Below are positions 1 through 11,492 of a stretch of 64,000 nt of DNA, one piece after another. Source of the DNA: Polydactylus sextarius (Eukaryota > Chordata > Actinopteri > Polynemidae); contig CM028914.1 of NCBI GenBank assembly GCA_016801845.1, positions 19,729,272 to 19,793,271 on the forward strand. The letters are read 5' to 3'. The notes beneath the pieces are model-generated. The model was not told where the DNA came from. It saw nothing but the letters and a program-made list of their open reading frames with translations, and ran no database searches. Position 1 is the first letter of the stretch, and every line of letters starts with the position of its first letter. Made by a program: the position numbers and the translations under genes.

Positions 1-770
1 CAAAAGTGTCGACCAACAAGTTAAAATCTGTTCATATGCTTAATTGGCCTCTAAATGTCGAAACCTTCAGATAAAGAGATATACTGTATGTTTATTCTTG
101 AGCAATGCTGTTTTCATAGCTCACCACCCAAAGAGACACAATGGAGGCCTTGTACCATATAAATAATTTAAAGTGTAAATCCATAGCCTGCACTGCACAC
201 ACTTCATCAGAGTGCTTCAGTTCCCGTGAATGCACAGGAGTTGCCCTGCTCAGTGATGCTTTATGAAACCACTGTGTAAAATACACAGTCATTTCCTCCA
301 ACAGTTTGGGCTGAAGCCTGTTAGAGTCCATGACCTTGTAATCCCCCCCTCCCCACCCCCCCACTTCCCACCCTTGGAGCAGCCCACCCAATTACACTTT
401 TAGAGACTGCTCCAGACTCCTGGTGCTTGGCTCAAGTCTTCGCAATTTCCCCATCTATCAATATGAATTGAGATGTTGTGCCTATGGCCCCATTGTGGCA
501 GTCAAAATGATATATTATATTCAACGACTGTCATATCAAATTACTTGCAAGGAAACAGCTCATATAGCATGCCAATAAAACATAGATGGTGCCCAAAGGC
601 TGTCATTGCAAAGGGAAGGTGGTGGGAACACAGAATACCTCAGAGGACCATAATGAGATGTTCTTTGTGTAGACTAGTGATCACTGCTCTGTGTAGCCCT
701 CACATTGCTATACCTCCTCACTATCAAATCAAATTGCTGCTGGCTAATAAATTAAAACAACAGGAGGTGT
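1..770. other. noncoding stretch, no gene recognised
   Basis: AT-rich sequence with two roughly 99-codon open frames, one on each strand, that show no domain, codon bias or family resemblance. The only structured element is the C-rich run at 343-373, listed separately. Confidence 0.6.
343..373 (-). other. C-rich run, G-quadruplex motif on the minus strand
   Basis: Five C tracts of three or more bases (7, 4, 7, 3 and 3) are separated by loops of one to four bases, so the minus strand fits the standard G3+N1-7 quadruplex pattern. It stands out against an AT-rich background. No adjacent promoter or gene is visible, so any function is unknown. Confidence 0.6.
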
Positions 771-990
771 AGCCCACTTCAACCCCATGACCAAATCAAT
801 AGTGTCCCCTCTTGGCTGACAGCTTAATCGCCTGTACTGCCTGAACCAACAAAATAAAAGCCCATTGTGCTGGCCAAGCACTTTTTATCCCTTCTCTCCC
901 AGTCTGACCTTGCTAAAGCCAATAAACTCCACTCCTGTTACTCACTCTCCCCCAGTGGTGTCTCATTCAGAGGACGGACACCAGATAACA
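770..990 (+). other. possible degenerate LTR-like segment
   Basis: The segment has a TATA/poly(A)-like AATAAA at 853-858 followed by C, a second AATAAA at 921-926, then a pyrimidine-rich stretch and a GGTGTC...GACACC stem (957-962 with 977-982). This order resembles the U3-R-U5 layout of old vertebrate retroviral LTRs. No clear TG...CA ends, target duplication, primer-binding site or internal gag/pol sequence was found. It could equally be ordinary sequence with chance signals, so this is a weak candidate only. Confidence 0.22.
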
Positions 991-1015
991 CATGTAATAA
1001 GTGCATCCGTCCTCT
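969..1015. repeat. 10-bp perfect inverted repeat with 27-bp loop
   Basis: AGAGGACGGA at 969-978 is exactly repeated in inverted orientation at 1006-1015. The stem has six G/C pairs in an AT-rich region. It partly overlaps the shorter GGTGTC/GACACC stem, so two alternative hairpins are possible. Confidence 0.7.
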
Positions 1016-3045
1016 CTATCGATGGGAGTACTGATCCAAAGTAGGTATTAATAAAGAGTAGGGGCTTGACTGAGGCAGGACAATGATTTTGTTTGATACA
1101 GATATTGATAAGAGATTTAACAGAGGCTGTTGTCAGTAAAAATCAGGCCCAATGTTGGTCCATTGTCTGCTTAAGACCCTTTGGTGAGCTTTGGCTGATA
1201 GTGAGTAAGAAGTGACCCCAGTGCAAAATCGATGTGGCTGCTGCATTCTGAGAACAATGCTGTTTTTTCACTTGACTGCCTTTTTGGAAAACACAATCCA
1301 ATCTGTCTTCATTAGCTTCTCAGTAAGTATTAAGGAGATTGCTACTGATCTGAACTTTTGGTTAATGGAGCACAAACCGTAAAGCTGAATTCTATGATTT
1401 TCTTTAAACTACAGTAAAAATTATACACTTGAGAGCAAATCTGGGAAAATAAACATGATATAAATTTCATGTTGTAGTTCACAACCACCACGTCTCCAAC
1501 AACCTTTCAGTCAGTAACAATACTGGCAGTTGAAACCAATATGATTCCTTTTATTACTCACCATAAGTCAGAGTATTTTGTTTTGGTTTGTTTTCTTATC
1601 CTCAGTTGGGAAGTGGATGCTTGTTTATATAGAAGGAAGTAAGAAAAACATTTTGAACTGACAAAGACACGGACAGAAAGACTGTAAAGCACAAGTAGTA
1701 CAATTTTCTGTCAGGTCAAACTAAGTTTATTTAGTTCAAATCAACTCAGCATCAATGGGATCATTAGAAACAACAATGTAGATGATAAGACATAAGAGTA
1801 TAGAAGCCATGAAAGGAAGTACTATATTCGGGTAATAATTAAAGCCAAATAGTGCCTTAAATCTCCTACTTTCATTAGAACTTAAAAGTTAATTGTGCTT
1901 GGTAGGTAAGGAAACACCCCAATAAATATTTATAAGAAAAAAAGTTAATTGAGCTACAAGATGTTACATATAAAATACAGTTAAAATATATGTGTTAAGA
2001 AGAAGTGAAATATGAAAATAAATGGTATACAATGAACACATCTCCCAAGTTAAGTATGGATGAGGTTGTGTTTCAGATGTATTTTAGTGTCATGGAACCA
2101 TAATCAATCCTGGGGAGGAAAAAATGTAGCACAATTCGTTTTCTGACTTTGGACGGTAAAGCAAATAATAGGCTGATATAGTGCTATGAGATTGGCATTT
2201 ATTCATTTACTAATGTATAATAAAATATAATAAAGAAATATGAGTTATTTAGTACTGTTAACTTTTAACTTTTATAAGTGGAGACCCATCAGTAAAATGA
2301 ATAACCATCTCAGTAGATTAATACCTGAGTTTGTATCTAGTCTCACACAATTTCTAAGACCTCTACTATTTAAAACATTTTAATCAGGGTCAACTCTGAT
2401 AGCCTAGAGCTAATGAGACGCACTAACAGCATCTTTATCAAGAGGGAGATGATGATGGTCATTCAACATGAATGGTTTAATTAATTGAATAACAACTGAC
2501 CTTTACCCAAGGAGGATAATTTTCTTGTAAAAAAAAAAAAAAAAGCTCACCTGGAGGATGAGAATAGACTTAATAGTGAAATGTACATGTAGAAGGAGGC
2601 GTCCCCTGAAAGGAGGCACCGCTAGTCATTGACATCCTGCTGTGTTTGTGTAGACGTCCCATGAGGTACTTTGAAGTGTGATGGATTAACATGCATTGTG
2701 AATGCAGTTGGCACTCCTGAGTCCACAGATAAAAGTGCAGACTGATAAAGAATACTCTCCCACATCTGTCTGCCTGCCTCAGTTTCTTTCAACTTGTTCT
2801 GCTCCAATTAATACCCCACTAATTCTATAAATATAACAACAGCTTTAATTAGGCCTGCTTGTAATCTTAGCACCGTGAAACAGATTGCCACAGGTAAAGA
2901 AGCACTCCATAAAAATGACATTACATTCTGCTGGGGGAGGAGTTGAAGGTAGGAAATGAAAGAGAGCGATAAAATTGAAATGTGATCCCAGTGGAAATTA
3001 GCATGCTAAAATGGGTCTGGAAATATTTATGATCCCATCACAGCT

Positions 3046-3064
3046 GTTTGTTTGTTTGTTTGTT
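3046..3064. repeat. (GTTT)n microsatellite
   Basis: Four to five uninterrupted GTTT units. Confidence 0.85.
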
Positions 3065-4463
3065 GATCTTCTTTAGCTTTTTAATTACTGCCACTGCCTA
3101 TAACTCCTTAGTCAGAGGAGCCTTACATGTGTACTTCAGCACAGACACATTCACTCACCTTGTCAAATATACAGCAATAGTATAGCAAGGTGCACAGTAA
3201 TAGGTTGTTGAGGTGTGAACAAATATATGTTTTTATTTACATTCATTCATTTAGTAGTATTAATCATGAGATACAGCATATGGACTAACAATCAAGTTTA
3301 ATGCTGAACGGTGAAGCAATTTATCACTTTCACTTTGTCTCAATATAAATGCTGCTGTTAGTGCACTCCCATGTAGTACACTGTGTACATGATGTTCTTA
3401 CTGGCACAGTGTGTGAACTTTTTTTGTTGGGTCCTTCTAGTGCACTACATGGTTACATTTGTGAATGTATCTGTTCAGTCAAAAAAGCAACGATAGTGTG
3501 GCTTTTTGTTCTGCATTGAATAAGAATTAAAGATTTTTAAATTTGTTATAGCAAAGATGTTACAAATGACATTGGTGATGATGTCGCTCTCCTCAGATGC
3601 TCTAGTAAGACACAACTGTGTGACAACTGCACAATACCAAGACCCTGAAACCAGGAAAGGTAGATGGAATTCAGCCAGCGTTCATTTATTATGTTTATTT
3701 GCACCTGTGTTCTCCCAAAGGCAAAAAAAATGAAGAATCATTTTGAAGTTCTTGGACTTTCCTCTGCATTCAGTGGTATTTATAGTAATTTCTGATATGT
3801 TTGCTTGTAGTTAGTTAGTTTTTTTTAGTTCAAAATAAATTGGCTGGCTTACAGGCCGTCAGGTTGTCTAACGGCTAACGGCAAAGTCAAGTGCAGAATA
3901 TATGTGCAGTGGGTATTCATTCACAGTTCACCCCAGAAACACCCCCACAAAAAACCAATTAATATTAAGTTCACAATTTCCAGTGAGGCAGAGTGTGAAG
4001 AATTTACACTTTCAGGCTGTGAATGGCATCATTAGAAGAGATGACTATAATTAATATACTTGCTATCAACTATGTGAGATTGGGAAAATCCTGCTTGTCT
4101 TTATATAGATTATATATGAGTCATTTTATGTGTGTTTGTACTAACATTATGTGATGACTAGAGTTAACAGCAAATAAAGAATGGTTGTATAAATTTTATA
4201 ATAATCTTGTCAAAAATGATTGATGGCTGTAGATCAAGCTGATTAATGCCATGTAATGTAATTACCCTTTATACCACCTGGACTTGCTTTAATTTGAACT
4301 TCAACTGCTATTATGCATAATGCCAATATTGATACTCATGTACAGTGTGCTGCCTGTATGTCCAAGTATTGAATATAATACTAATTTACTCCATCATCTA
4401 AACTGTAAACAAAGCAGGCTGTGCTTGAAGTAAGATTGCTTTAACAAATGTAAATGTCAATTC

Positions 4464-4482
4464 TTTATTATTATTATTATTT
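4464..4482. repeat. (ATT)n microsatellite
   Basis: About six uninterrupted ATT/TTA units. Confidence 0.85.
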
Positions 4483-4689
4483 GTATCAATATACAAAATG
4501 CAAGTGAGCTACCAGAAGGTGTACTTGCACAAAGTCAGATTTACCTGGATTCTACCAAACAGGTGCTAATAATCATCATTTTTATATGTATTAGGTTAAA
4601 ATACAGTCATTAAGTGAAACAAAAACCAGTTGTGTATGAAGTTTAGAACTGGATGAGGGACAGCCAGTTTCATACAGTTTCACAGTTTC

Positions 4690-5184
4690 AGAACCACAGA
4701 TGCAGCAGTCATCCAAGAGAACTTAAAGAAGCCATCTCTCCGATGTGGAAACAAGGCCAAGTGACTCAACTATGCATGAAAACATAGGAACTTGGTGTAG
4801 AAAAATGGCAGCAGCAAAATTTGAAATAGTAGAAGGCAGTTTGCTCACTGAAGGGTTGGAGAACGGCACAATAATGAGTATCTGCAGGCAACAGTGAAGT
4901 GTGGTGGAGGTTCCTTGCAAGTATGTGGCTGCATATCTGCATATGGAGTTGGGGATTTGGTCAGGATTAATGATCCTCAATGCTGAGAAATACAAGCATA
5001 TACTACTGTGCAGCACAACCACGGATGAATCTGATTGGTCACAAATTTATTCTGCAGCAGGGCAATGACCCCAAACATACAATCAATGTCATTAAGAGCT
5101 ATCCTTAGTATAAATCTATTTGTGAAAAGCACCATTAGGTTACTGAACTTTCACACATGCCTAAAGCTTTTGCACAACACTGTA
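4690..5184 (+). mobile_element. Tc1/mariner-like transposon remnant (3' part)
   Basis: This is a decayed Tc1-like DNA transposon read on the plus strand. Transposase fragments are visible in shifting frames: a glycine-rich strand with GCISAYG (near 4894-4956), then FILQQGNDPKHT (5046-5081), the Tc1 block around the second catalytic residue. The aspartate normally opening the DND triplet is glycine here (codon GGC at 5061-5063), so this copy would be inactive even without its stops and frameshifts. After the block the C-terminal part is missing, and the sequence jumps to an inverted-repeat end that reads TTTTGCACAACACTG and stops at a TA (5183-5184). The 5' inverted repeat was not found, so the left boundary is approximate. 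A 99-codon frame on the opposite strand is a shadow of this element. Confidence 0.85.
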
Positions 5185-5658
5185 TGAGTCAGGACTCATG
5201 ATCCATTATCCATATGATCTTTATATTTATGTTTTAAGTACTTCCCATCGTTTGTTACATAGTATTTTATTTTCACTTTTGGCCTTTATAATGAATAAAC
5301 ATACACAGATATGATGACGACAGAATGTCATGGCAGTCTTGTTGGCAAGTTCAATATTCATGACATGATGTGTTGGTGGAGCCAAGAGTTTAGTAAGTGT
5401 GATTTCAGGTTTTGAATGGTTGCAGTGGAAAGCTCTAATTAAAGGACACGAGGATGCTGAGGCTGGAAGCTCAAACACAGAGGAGGTGTTGTCCCTTGAA
5501 TTTATTTTAGCTTCTTGGCGAATATTCTGTAATGAACTATAGTTAAACAATCCTTGAAAAAATACTGCTTCCACATTTACAATTCTATAATGAGCCCAAC
5601 AATACAGTATAGTTCAGTTTCTCTTAATAGATAGAACTGAATTCCCTTACCTGTTATT
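5185..5658. other. noncoding stretch
   Basis: A 115-codon open frame runs on the minus strand (5227-5574). It is cysteine/serine-rich, has no recognisable domain or neighbours, and is best treated as chance. Nothing else is seen. Confidence 0.55.
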
Positions 5659-5713
5659 CCAGTCTTCATGTCAAAGTGCCTTTGGACAAGATACTGAACC
5701 CCAAACTGCCAGC
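5659..5713 (+). repeat. SINE 3'-tail fragment (tRNA-derived teleost SINE)
   Basis: The sequence runs from a CATGTCAAAGTG-like segment through TTTGGACAAGATACTGAACC to CCAAACTGCC. It matches, in the sense direction, the region downstream of the tRNA-like head of a common teleost SINE family. The same body is present in antisense, with a recognisable box B, at 34822-34945. The tRNA-like promoter head is missing here, so this is a 5'-truncated or eroded copy. Confidence 0.6.
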
Positions 5714-8700
5714 TATTACATCTATGTAAGTATCTCACAGAAAATATATTTAATATTTAGATATTAACAGGGGAGGCATCTAAAAAAAAACACAAAATAC
5801 TAAAACGTATAATCTTTGCATGTTAAAAGCCTGCAGCAAACCCATCTCTTTAGTGCTAAAAAACTGGGATATATGACATGAAATTAGTTACATGTTGCAA
5901 ACTAAGCTATCAGTTCGCCTGTGCTGTGGTTTGACAGTTTTCTACCCTTCATATTACACTGCAAAACAAAATTCCCTCATGACTCAGATTTCTTTCCACC
6001 TTTCAGGGTCAACTTAACTGACTCCTGTTTCATAACAATTCATCTGTTAGACATACAGAATGCATGCTTTGTCGTTTCTCACAGATTCTCCCATGTGCCA
6101 CTGCCTGAAGACCTTCCCATAAATTGCACATTGAATATTCATCAGTTAGAATTTGCCTTCATCTCTCAGGAATATCTTCTGAATAGAAAGCACTCTCTCC
6201 CTTTCTCCATCCAGCTGGGCTGCTCGCTTTTGCATTGGCTGAAAACACAAGAAGGATTTTCGTGTGCATAGCACAGTGCCCCCACTGCTCTCTCCATGTT
6301 AATTTGCCAAGGTCACAGAGAGTCTGAAGCTTGTACTATTTTGATCCCACAGTCCTCCAACAAGAATGGCCATTCTTATTAGAAAATCATGTCCTAATCA
6401 TCATCATGTGGTGATTAATATTCATAAGAAGGGAGGCAAGTGAAAACCTCTGACTGCCTACCAGCTATTCTACCTGATCATACATGGGTTTTATGTAAAT
6501 GGATTTGCAACTCTGTATACATTATTGAGATCAACTGGGAAAGTTAGAGGACATATGCTCACCCACAGATGTTGTTAAGGTGTAATGGAGATGGTGCTTA
6601 AGGTCTTTGCTGTCACATCAGTTTTGCCTGCATGTAACAAGCTTTTCATATCCTTTACTCCCCAGCACAATGGTCTTTAAGTGATATTTAACTTAAGGAG
6701 GAGCATTTTTATATCATGTGTGCTGCTATTAACTCTTTGTATCCCAACAGCCAGCACTGCTGTTGGTCGAAACAAAGTCGCGATTCTTTTTTTGACAAAA
6801 GGAAAAAAAAAAAACTTCCATCCAATCTTCCAAGGCATAGGTTGACTGTGTGTTGCAGATCATTTGGAGAGTATGTAGGGGGCAAACATGTATTCAGGTA
6901 TTAACTCACTATAGTCTCAATCGCTGTCTTAACTGCATTGTAAGTCTCATGCTGGCTTCTAATAAGACATTCATATCTGAAAAGGATGGTATTGGCCCTT
7001 AAGCCACAGTGCTAAAAACCTTGGCCTGTCAACAACTCATGTGTACTAAATGTCATTATTCTTTCCCATGATTCATAGTCCTTTTCATTCTGTACCTTTT
7101 TTTTGTTGCAGAATACTTTTATTACTTTTTAGTTTACATGTATAGATCCATAACAAAACATACTGAACTGTGAAATAACTCACTGCATGTGTAGTATTTT
7201 GTCTATAAACATTCCCCCAGATGGCAGAGTGTGCAGTGGTATGATATGAATCTGAAACAACCCTGCTGTGTTTCCAGCCTGTCTCTGCACACTGAAAAAA
7301 AGCTCATTAAGTACAAGGGTCCTGGCAGCTCAACAGCTCAACAACACCCCAGGTTTGAATTCGGCAAATAACTTCTTCTGCACATCATTGCATTTTCCAA
7401 ACCAAATTTTTCATTGCTCATTGTCTGCTGTCAGAATCTTTGAACTCTCAAGGTGGATCTGCGATGTATTAAGATTTTAAAGTGAAGTTGTGTTTTTCCT
7501 CTAATTACTAAAGAAACAAACAGGGTTTTTGCACCAGTAAAGTGTTAAAAAAGAAGACTATGCATTTGGTCTCATGCAACATGTAATTTAAGACATTTCT
7601 GTTGAGAGCTGTAAAGTGTGGGAGGATGGAATGGAAATTCATACTAATAAGCTCTGCACCAACTTTAAGCGTTAAAGACTCACCACTGTGGCAGCTTCTG
7701 GAGAAAGCAAGTGTAAAATCTGCAGACACACAGAGGTAGAGCCACTATGAAAATTGAAAATCTAAATTATAAGAACTATTATAAAGTTACTTCACTGGAA
7801 CACAACTTTACCTTTGAGTCTGCAGCTGGTGCATACAGTTCTATTTATAAATAATTCTTGTGCTCTTTCATAACTGAGATGCCCAGATGAGAAAACTTTG
7901 TTTTTATACATTGGTGAGGTCTAAAGTTTGGGCTTAATTATTAATAGAAAAGGATAAGAAAGAGTTGGTATTCATGAAGATTTAATTTGTGTCCTGAATA
8001 TCAACAGTGACTGAAAATGTTCAGATGGCACAAGTTGAATGGTCTCAAGTACTGGTACTACACGTGAAGGCTGAGGGATGTGAGAATAAACACCTTCATC
8101 CATGATGTAAAATAAAAAGTTGTCCAGAGCAGCAACAAAGCACTTACATCCAACATGATCAAGGGACATTACACAATCAGTTTTTTTTCAGTAGCTGAGT
8201 AGATAACATCAGTTATATGTTAAGTAGTGTCTACATAGGGGGCAGGGGCAGTATTTTCAAATGTGTGAGCAAGACCTTGGCTAGAGTTTTAGCATCTGTT
8301 TAAAAGGGAAAAATAATAGTCCGTGATAGTAATATAAACCTCAGCAAATGGTAGAGGAAGGAAATAATGCCTATAGGATTCAAACTTTTTTTTTTTTTAA
8401 TTCTTAAGGGAAATCAGTTGCAATCGGGACACTCGACTGACTGCACTGAGGAAATAACTAAAACCATTTCTATCTGGGATATGGATTCTTCCAACCTCCT
8501 TCTCAAGTTTAATGAAAGTTTGGGACAAGTTGGACTCATTAAGAAGTTGAGAGTTACACTATGATTGGATTGAGACTACAAGGTGTAAACCCAGGTCTGA
8601 AATGTACTGAGAGTTGTAATAATTTGTGAATGATGTGTGAAATTAAGTGACCATTTGGAATTAAGACATGTGCTTTTGGGCTTTAAAGCCTGTAAGTTGA

Positions 8701-10764
8701 TTGGCTATCGTGTTTATCTCAATGTTTAGTTGAAGGAGTTGCTAGCAGGCCCAATTTGGTTTTCGGTTTCGAATATTTTTAGAAAAGATCCCACTTTGAG
8801 TTTGAGTTTATGATTTTGTCAGTTGCTCTGATTTAGTGGGTCAGATGTGACTGCTCTTTAAGGGATTTCCATTTAATTTAAACTGTGTATGCCATGTTTT
8901 TAAGTGATGCCTCAATTATGAGAATCTCGTTCTCCAGAAGGTTCACAAAATTATCATCTGACAGTTGAGTTGAAATAAACCACCAGTGCCTTGCTCCTCT
9001 GTGGGAGACCAGGATCCCAGTAGAAATTTGGTCTGAAATGATGATACAAAGACAAATGAACATGTGGGACCAAGGCCTTCTGGACAGCTTAGGTGAAAGA
9101 TTGTGGTTCACTCAAAGCACTGAGGTTAGTCTACAGAGCCAAAGAAAAATCTGCGTCAAAGAGGAAAAAACCCCAAAGTGTCTGGAAACAGTGAAAGCAA
9201 ACCTACATTAAAAACCCTACATCATCTGAGTAAGGATCATATGTGCAAATATTCACAATACCAATGTACTATATAGCCGTAACATATTGACTTGACATGT
9301 CAGCAGCCATGATGTGAAGTTCAAAGGAAATATTTTGGCTGATAAAGGTTGAAACACTTGTGATTTAGGCTTGAAAAGAGGAGTGAAAACGCTGCTCCAT
9401 CTCACCTGAAAGAGGGAGATCGCTGTCTGAACTGTGGGTACTTCTTGTAGGAAGTCTATATCTGTTTTAAGTTATTTGAGGTGTAAGGAGACCTTTTTTC
9501 TTTTTTAATGAGGTGGTTTAAACCTCTAACATTCCAGCTCAGTAATTTTAAGCGTCTGTCCAGACAGCTTGACAAATGGCAGCCTCAAGATAAAACTGCA
9601 GTAGGTCAGTGCAGACTGAGAGTGACTAGTGTACAGTAATAGATTTGTATAAGTTAGTGAGGTGTTACTGGCAGTGACATATCCACTTACCCTCCACCTC
9701 CCCACCCTACTTCCTGACCAAGACAACTGCTAGAAAAAGAAGCATCAAGCTTCAGATCTCCTTCCTGTCTTAACTAAATTATGTACCACTCTGGTGCCAT
9801 GGACATGTTCAAAAGTAGATTGAAGCACCTCTAACACAATATTTTGTCTTAACAAGGTTATGATAGAGGAAGAAGAAACAATCAACCTTGCTACTGGACT
9901 TTGAAAAAAGGATACAAACTCTACACTGAGGCCACAGGCAGCAAACAGGGGCACACTACCTGCTACTATCAGGAGGATAATGTTTTTTTCTTATGAAAAA
10001 GGTTGTAGTGGATTCACTGGCACAGTATACGAGATAGTTCAAACACTTGGCAAATGTGCTAGGTGTTTGAACTTGTGCTGCAAACTTGAGGATAATTCAC
10101 TTCACCTCCCTCTCATTCCCTCCTCCATCTCCCACCAAGTCACCTTATTAAAATGCTCAAAGAGCCACAGGAGCATGCTTCAACCCGGAATATGCTCTTG
10201 GTCAGATGCAGCCTTTGAATTCAATATGCACCAGTTGGGTCATCTCTTTTGTTGTGTTGCTTTGGGTAATGAGAAATAAAATACAAAGAGATAGCATTTG
10301 GCCTTCTCTCTTCGCAACAGCCTTTGCTTTTGATAGCAGAGCCTTTTATTTTCTCAGGGATTTGATTCATTGTTAGTGCACTGCTGTCTACTGCACACTG
10401 GGAATGCCTTTATACTGATTTGCTCTTGCAGAGTCATTTTCATGCTGAATTCTGTTTGTGTGAGTATTGATGCTCTGGGCAAGAGCTTATTGGTTTTTGA
10501 GTTTCTACTGAAAACTCTCTTGTAAGTGGAGGGAAGCATTCTTTTATAGATTTTATGATCTTGGTTCAACAGTACACAAAGAGGATTTACCGCTGCTAAA
10601 GTAGAGCCCTAGAATTAAGCTGTCAAACAATATTTTACCTTTTCACTCTGTTCACATTGTATCATCTCCTAATGTTTCACTCATCAAGTTTACCTAAATA
10701 ATTGCACATACTGCATAGGACTTTATTTTACTTTACTTATATACTGCATCTCAAGATTTCTTTT
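5714..10764. other. 5-kb noncoding stretch, no gene recognised
   Basis: Open frames up to 116 codons (5921-6271) occur on both strands, but none shows a domain, a signal peptide followed by a plausible mature protein, or codon bias. Short homopolymer tracts occur near 6807 (A) and 8386-8398 (T). No transposon terminal repeats were recognised. Confidence 0.5.
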
Positions 10765-10802
10765 AATAGATAGATACTTTATAAAGCCCATCAGGGAAAT
10801 GA
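10765..10802. repeat. possible LINE 3'-tail fragment (GATAGATACTTTAT motif)
   Basis: The sequence AATAGATAGATACTTTATAAAG followed by a CAGGGAAAT block resembles the frequent fish motif 'GATAGATACTTTATT..CCC..GGGAAAT'. I associate that motif with the 3' end, in antisense, of fish RTE/Rex-type LINEs. No coding remnant is attached, so the assignment rests on the short motif. Confidence 0.35.
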
Positions 10803-11450
10803 TTTTATAAAATTTCAGTAGAACGGGATAACAGAATAAATTATATAAAAACTGTACAAGTACATGTTTACATATACACATACACCCACTCACACATATT
10901 CAAACACACCATATGTGTTCACAGATGGATGTGTGAAGGTACAGTGTGAACCTTTCACACAGAGTTGAGTTATTTTACAGCTGTTGTTGTAAGTCATTTC
11001 TTATGTATTTCTGTACAACAATGCAAATACAGAGTGTTTGTAATAAATAAGTAATGAATAACATCTACACTGACACTTGCAGAGACATAGACAGCAACAA
11101 CAATAATCTCAGTCAGCTTTAGTAGAAATACTTCCCCCGTCTCCTCTGTGAGTGTTAGGACTTGATTCTGATGTGTGTGATGTGTTGCTGGTTAAAAAGA
11201 GTTTCTGTGAATAACAAAAAGACCAACAGTCTCTCTTCCTGCACCAAGTGGTTTTCCACAGGCAAACATTTGTTATCACAACAGTCTGGGTTGATGGTTT
11301 GATGGTGTTACATGTTGCTTTAACACTAGCTCCCCTATGTTTTCCCCAATTCAGTGTTTTTTCTTAACATTTGTATGATTTAAAAAATGTTCTCAGCATG
11401 TTCAAATCAATCAGAGTTCACAGCCACAGTTTTTAATGTGGAATAGAAAA

Positions 11451-11452
<2 letters not shown>
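10803..11452. other. noncoding stretch with CA-rich degenerate tract
   Basis: An interrupted CA-rich segment lies at about 10862-10908. No gene, no clear repeat boundary. Confidence 0.5.

Positions 11453-11490
<38 letters not shown>
11453..11490. repeat. (AT)19 microsatellite
   Basis: Nineteen uninterrupted AT units. Such self-complementary tracts can form hairpins or cruciforms and are usually highly polymorphic. Confidence 0.95.

Positions 11491-11492
<2 letters not shown>

Larger units (their letters stand above)
1016..4689. other. noncoding stretch with short simple repeats
   Basis: No gene or transposon is recognised. Short low-complexity tracts occur: A16 at 2529-2544, (GTTT)n at 3046-3064 and (ATT)n at 4464-4482. 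The part around 2950-3045 is free of simple repeats and has an AAATTAGCATGC core, but nothing specific can be assigned. Confidence 0.55.

Noticed and set aside
4723..5022. 99-codon minus-strand frame
   Set aside because: Lies wholly inside the plus-strand Tc1 remnant and is its antisense shadow.
5921..6271. 116-codon plus-strand frame
   Set aside because: No domain, and the composition is that of translated noncoding AT-rich DNA.
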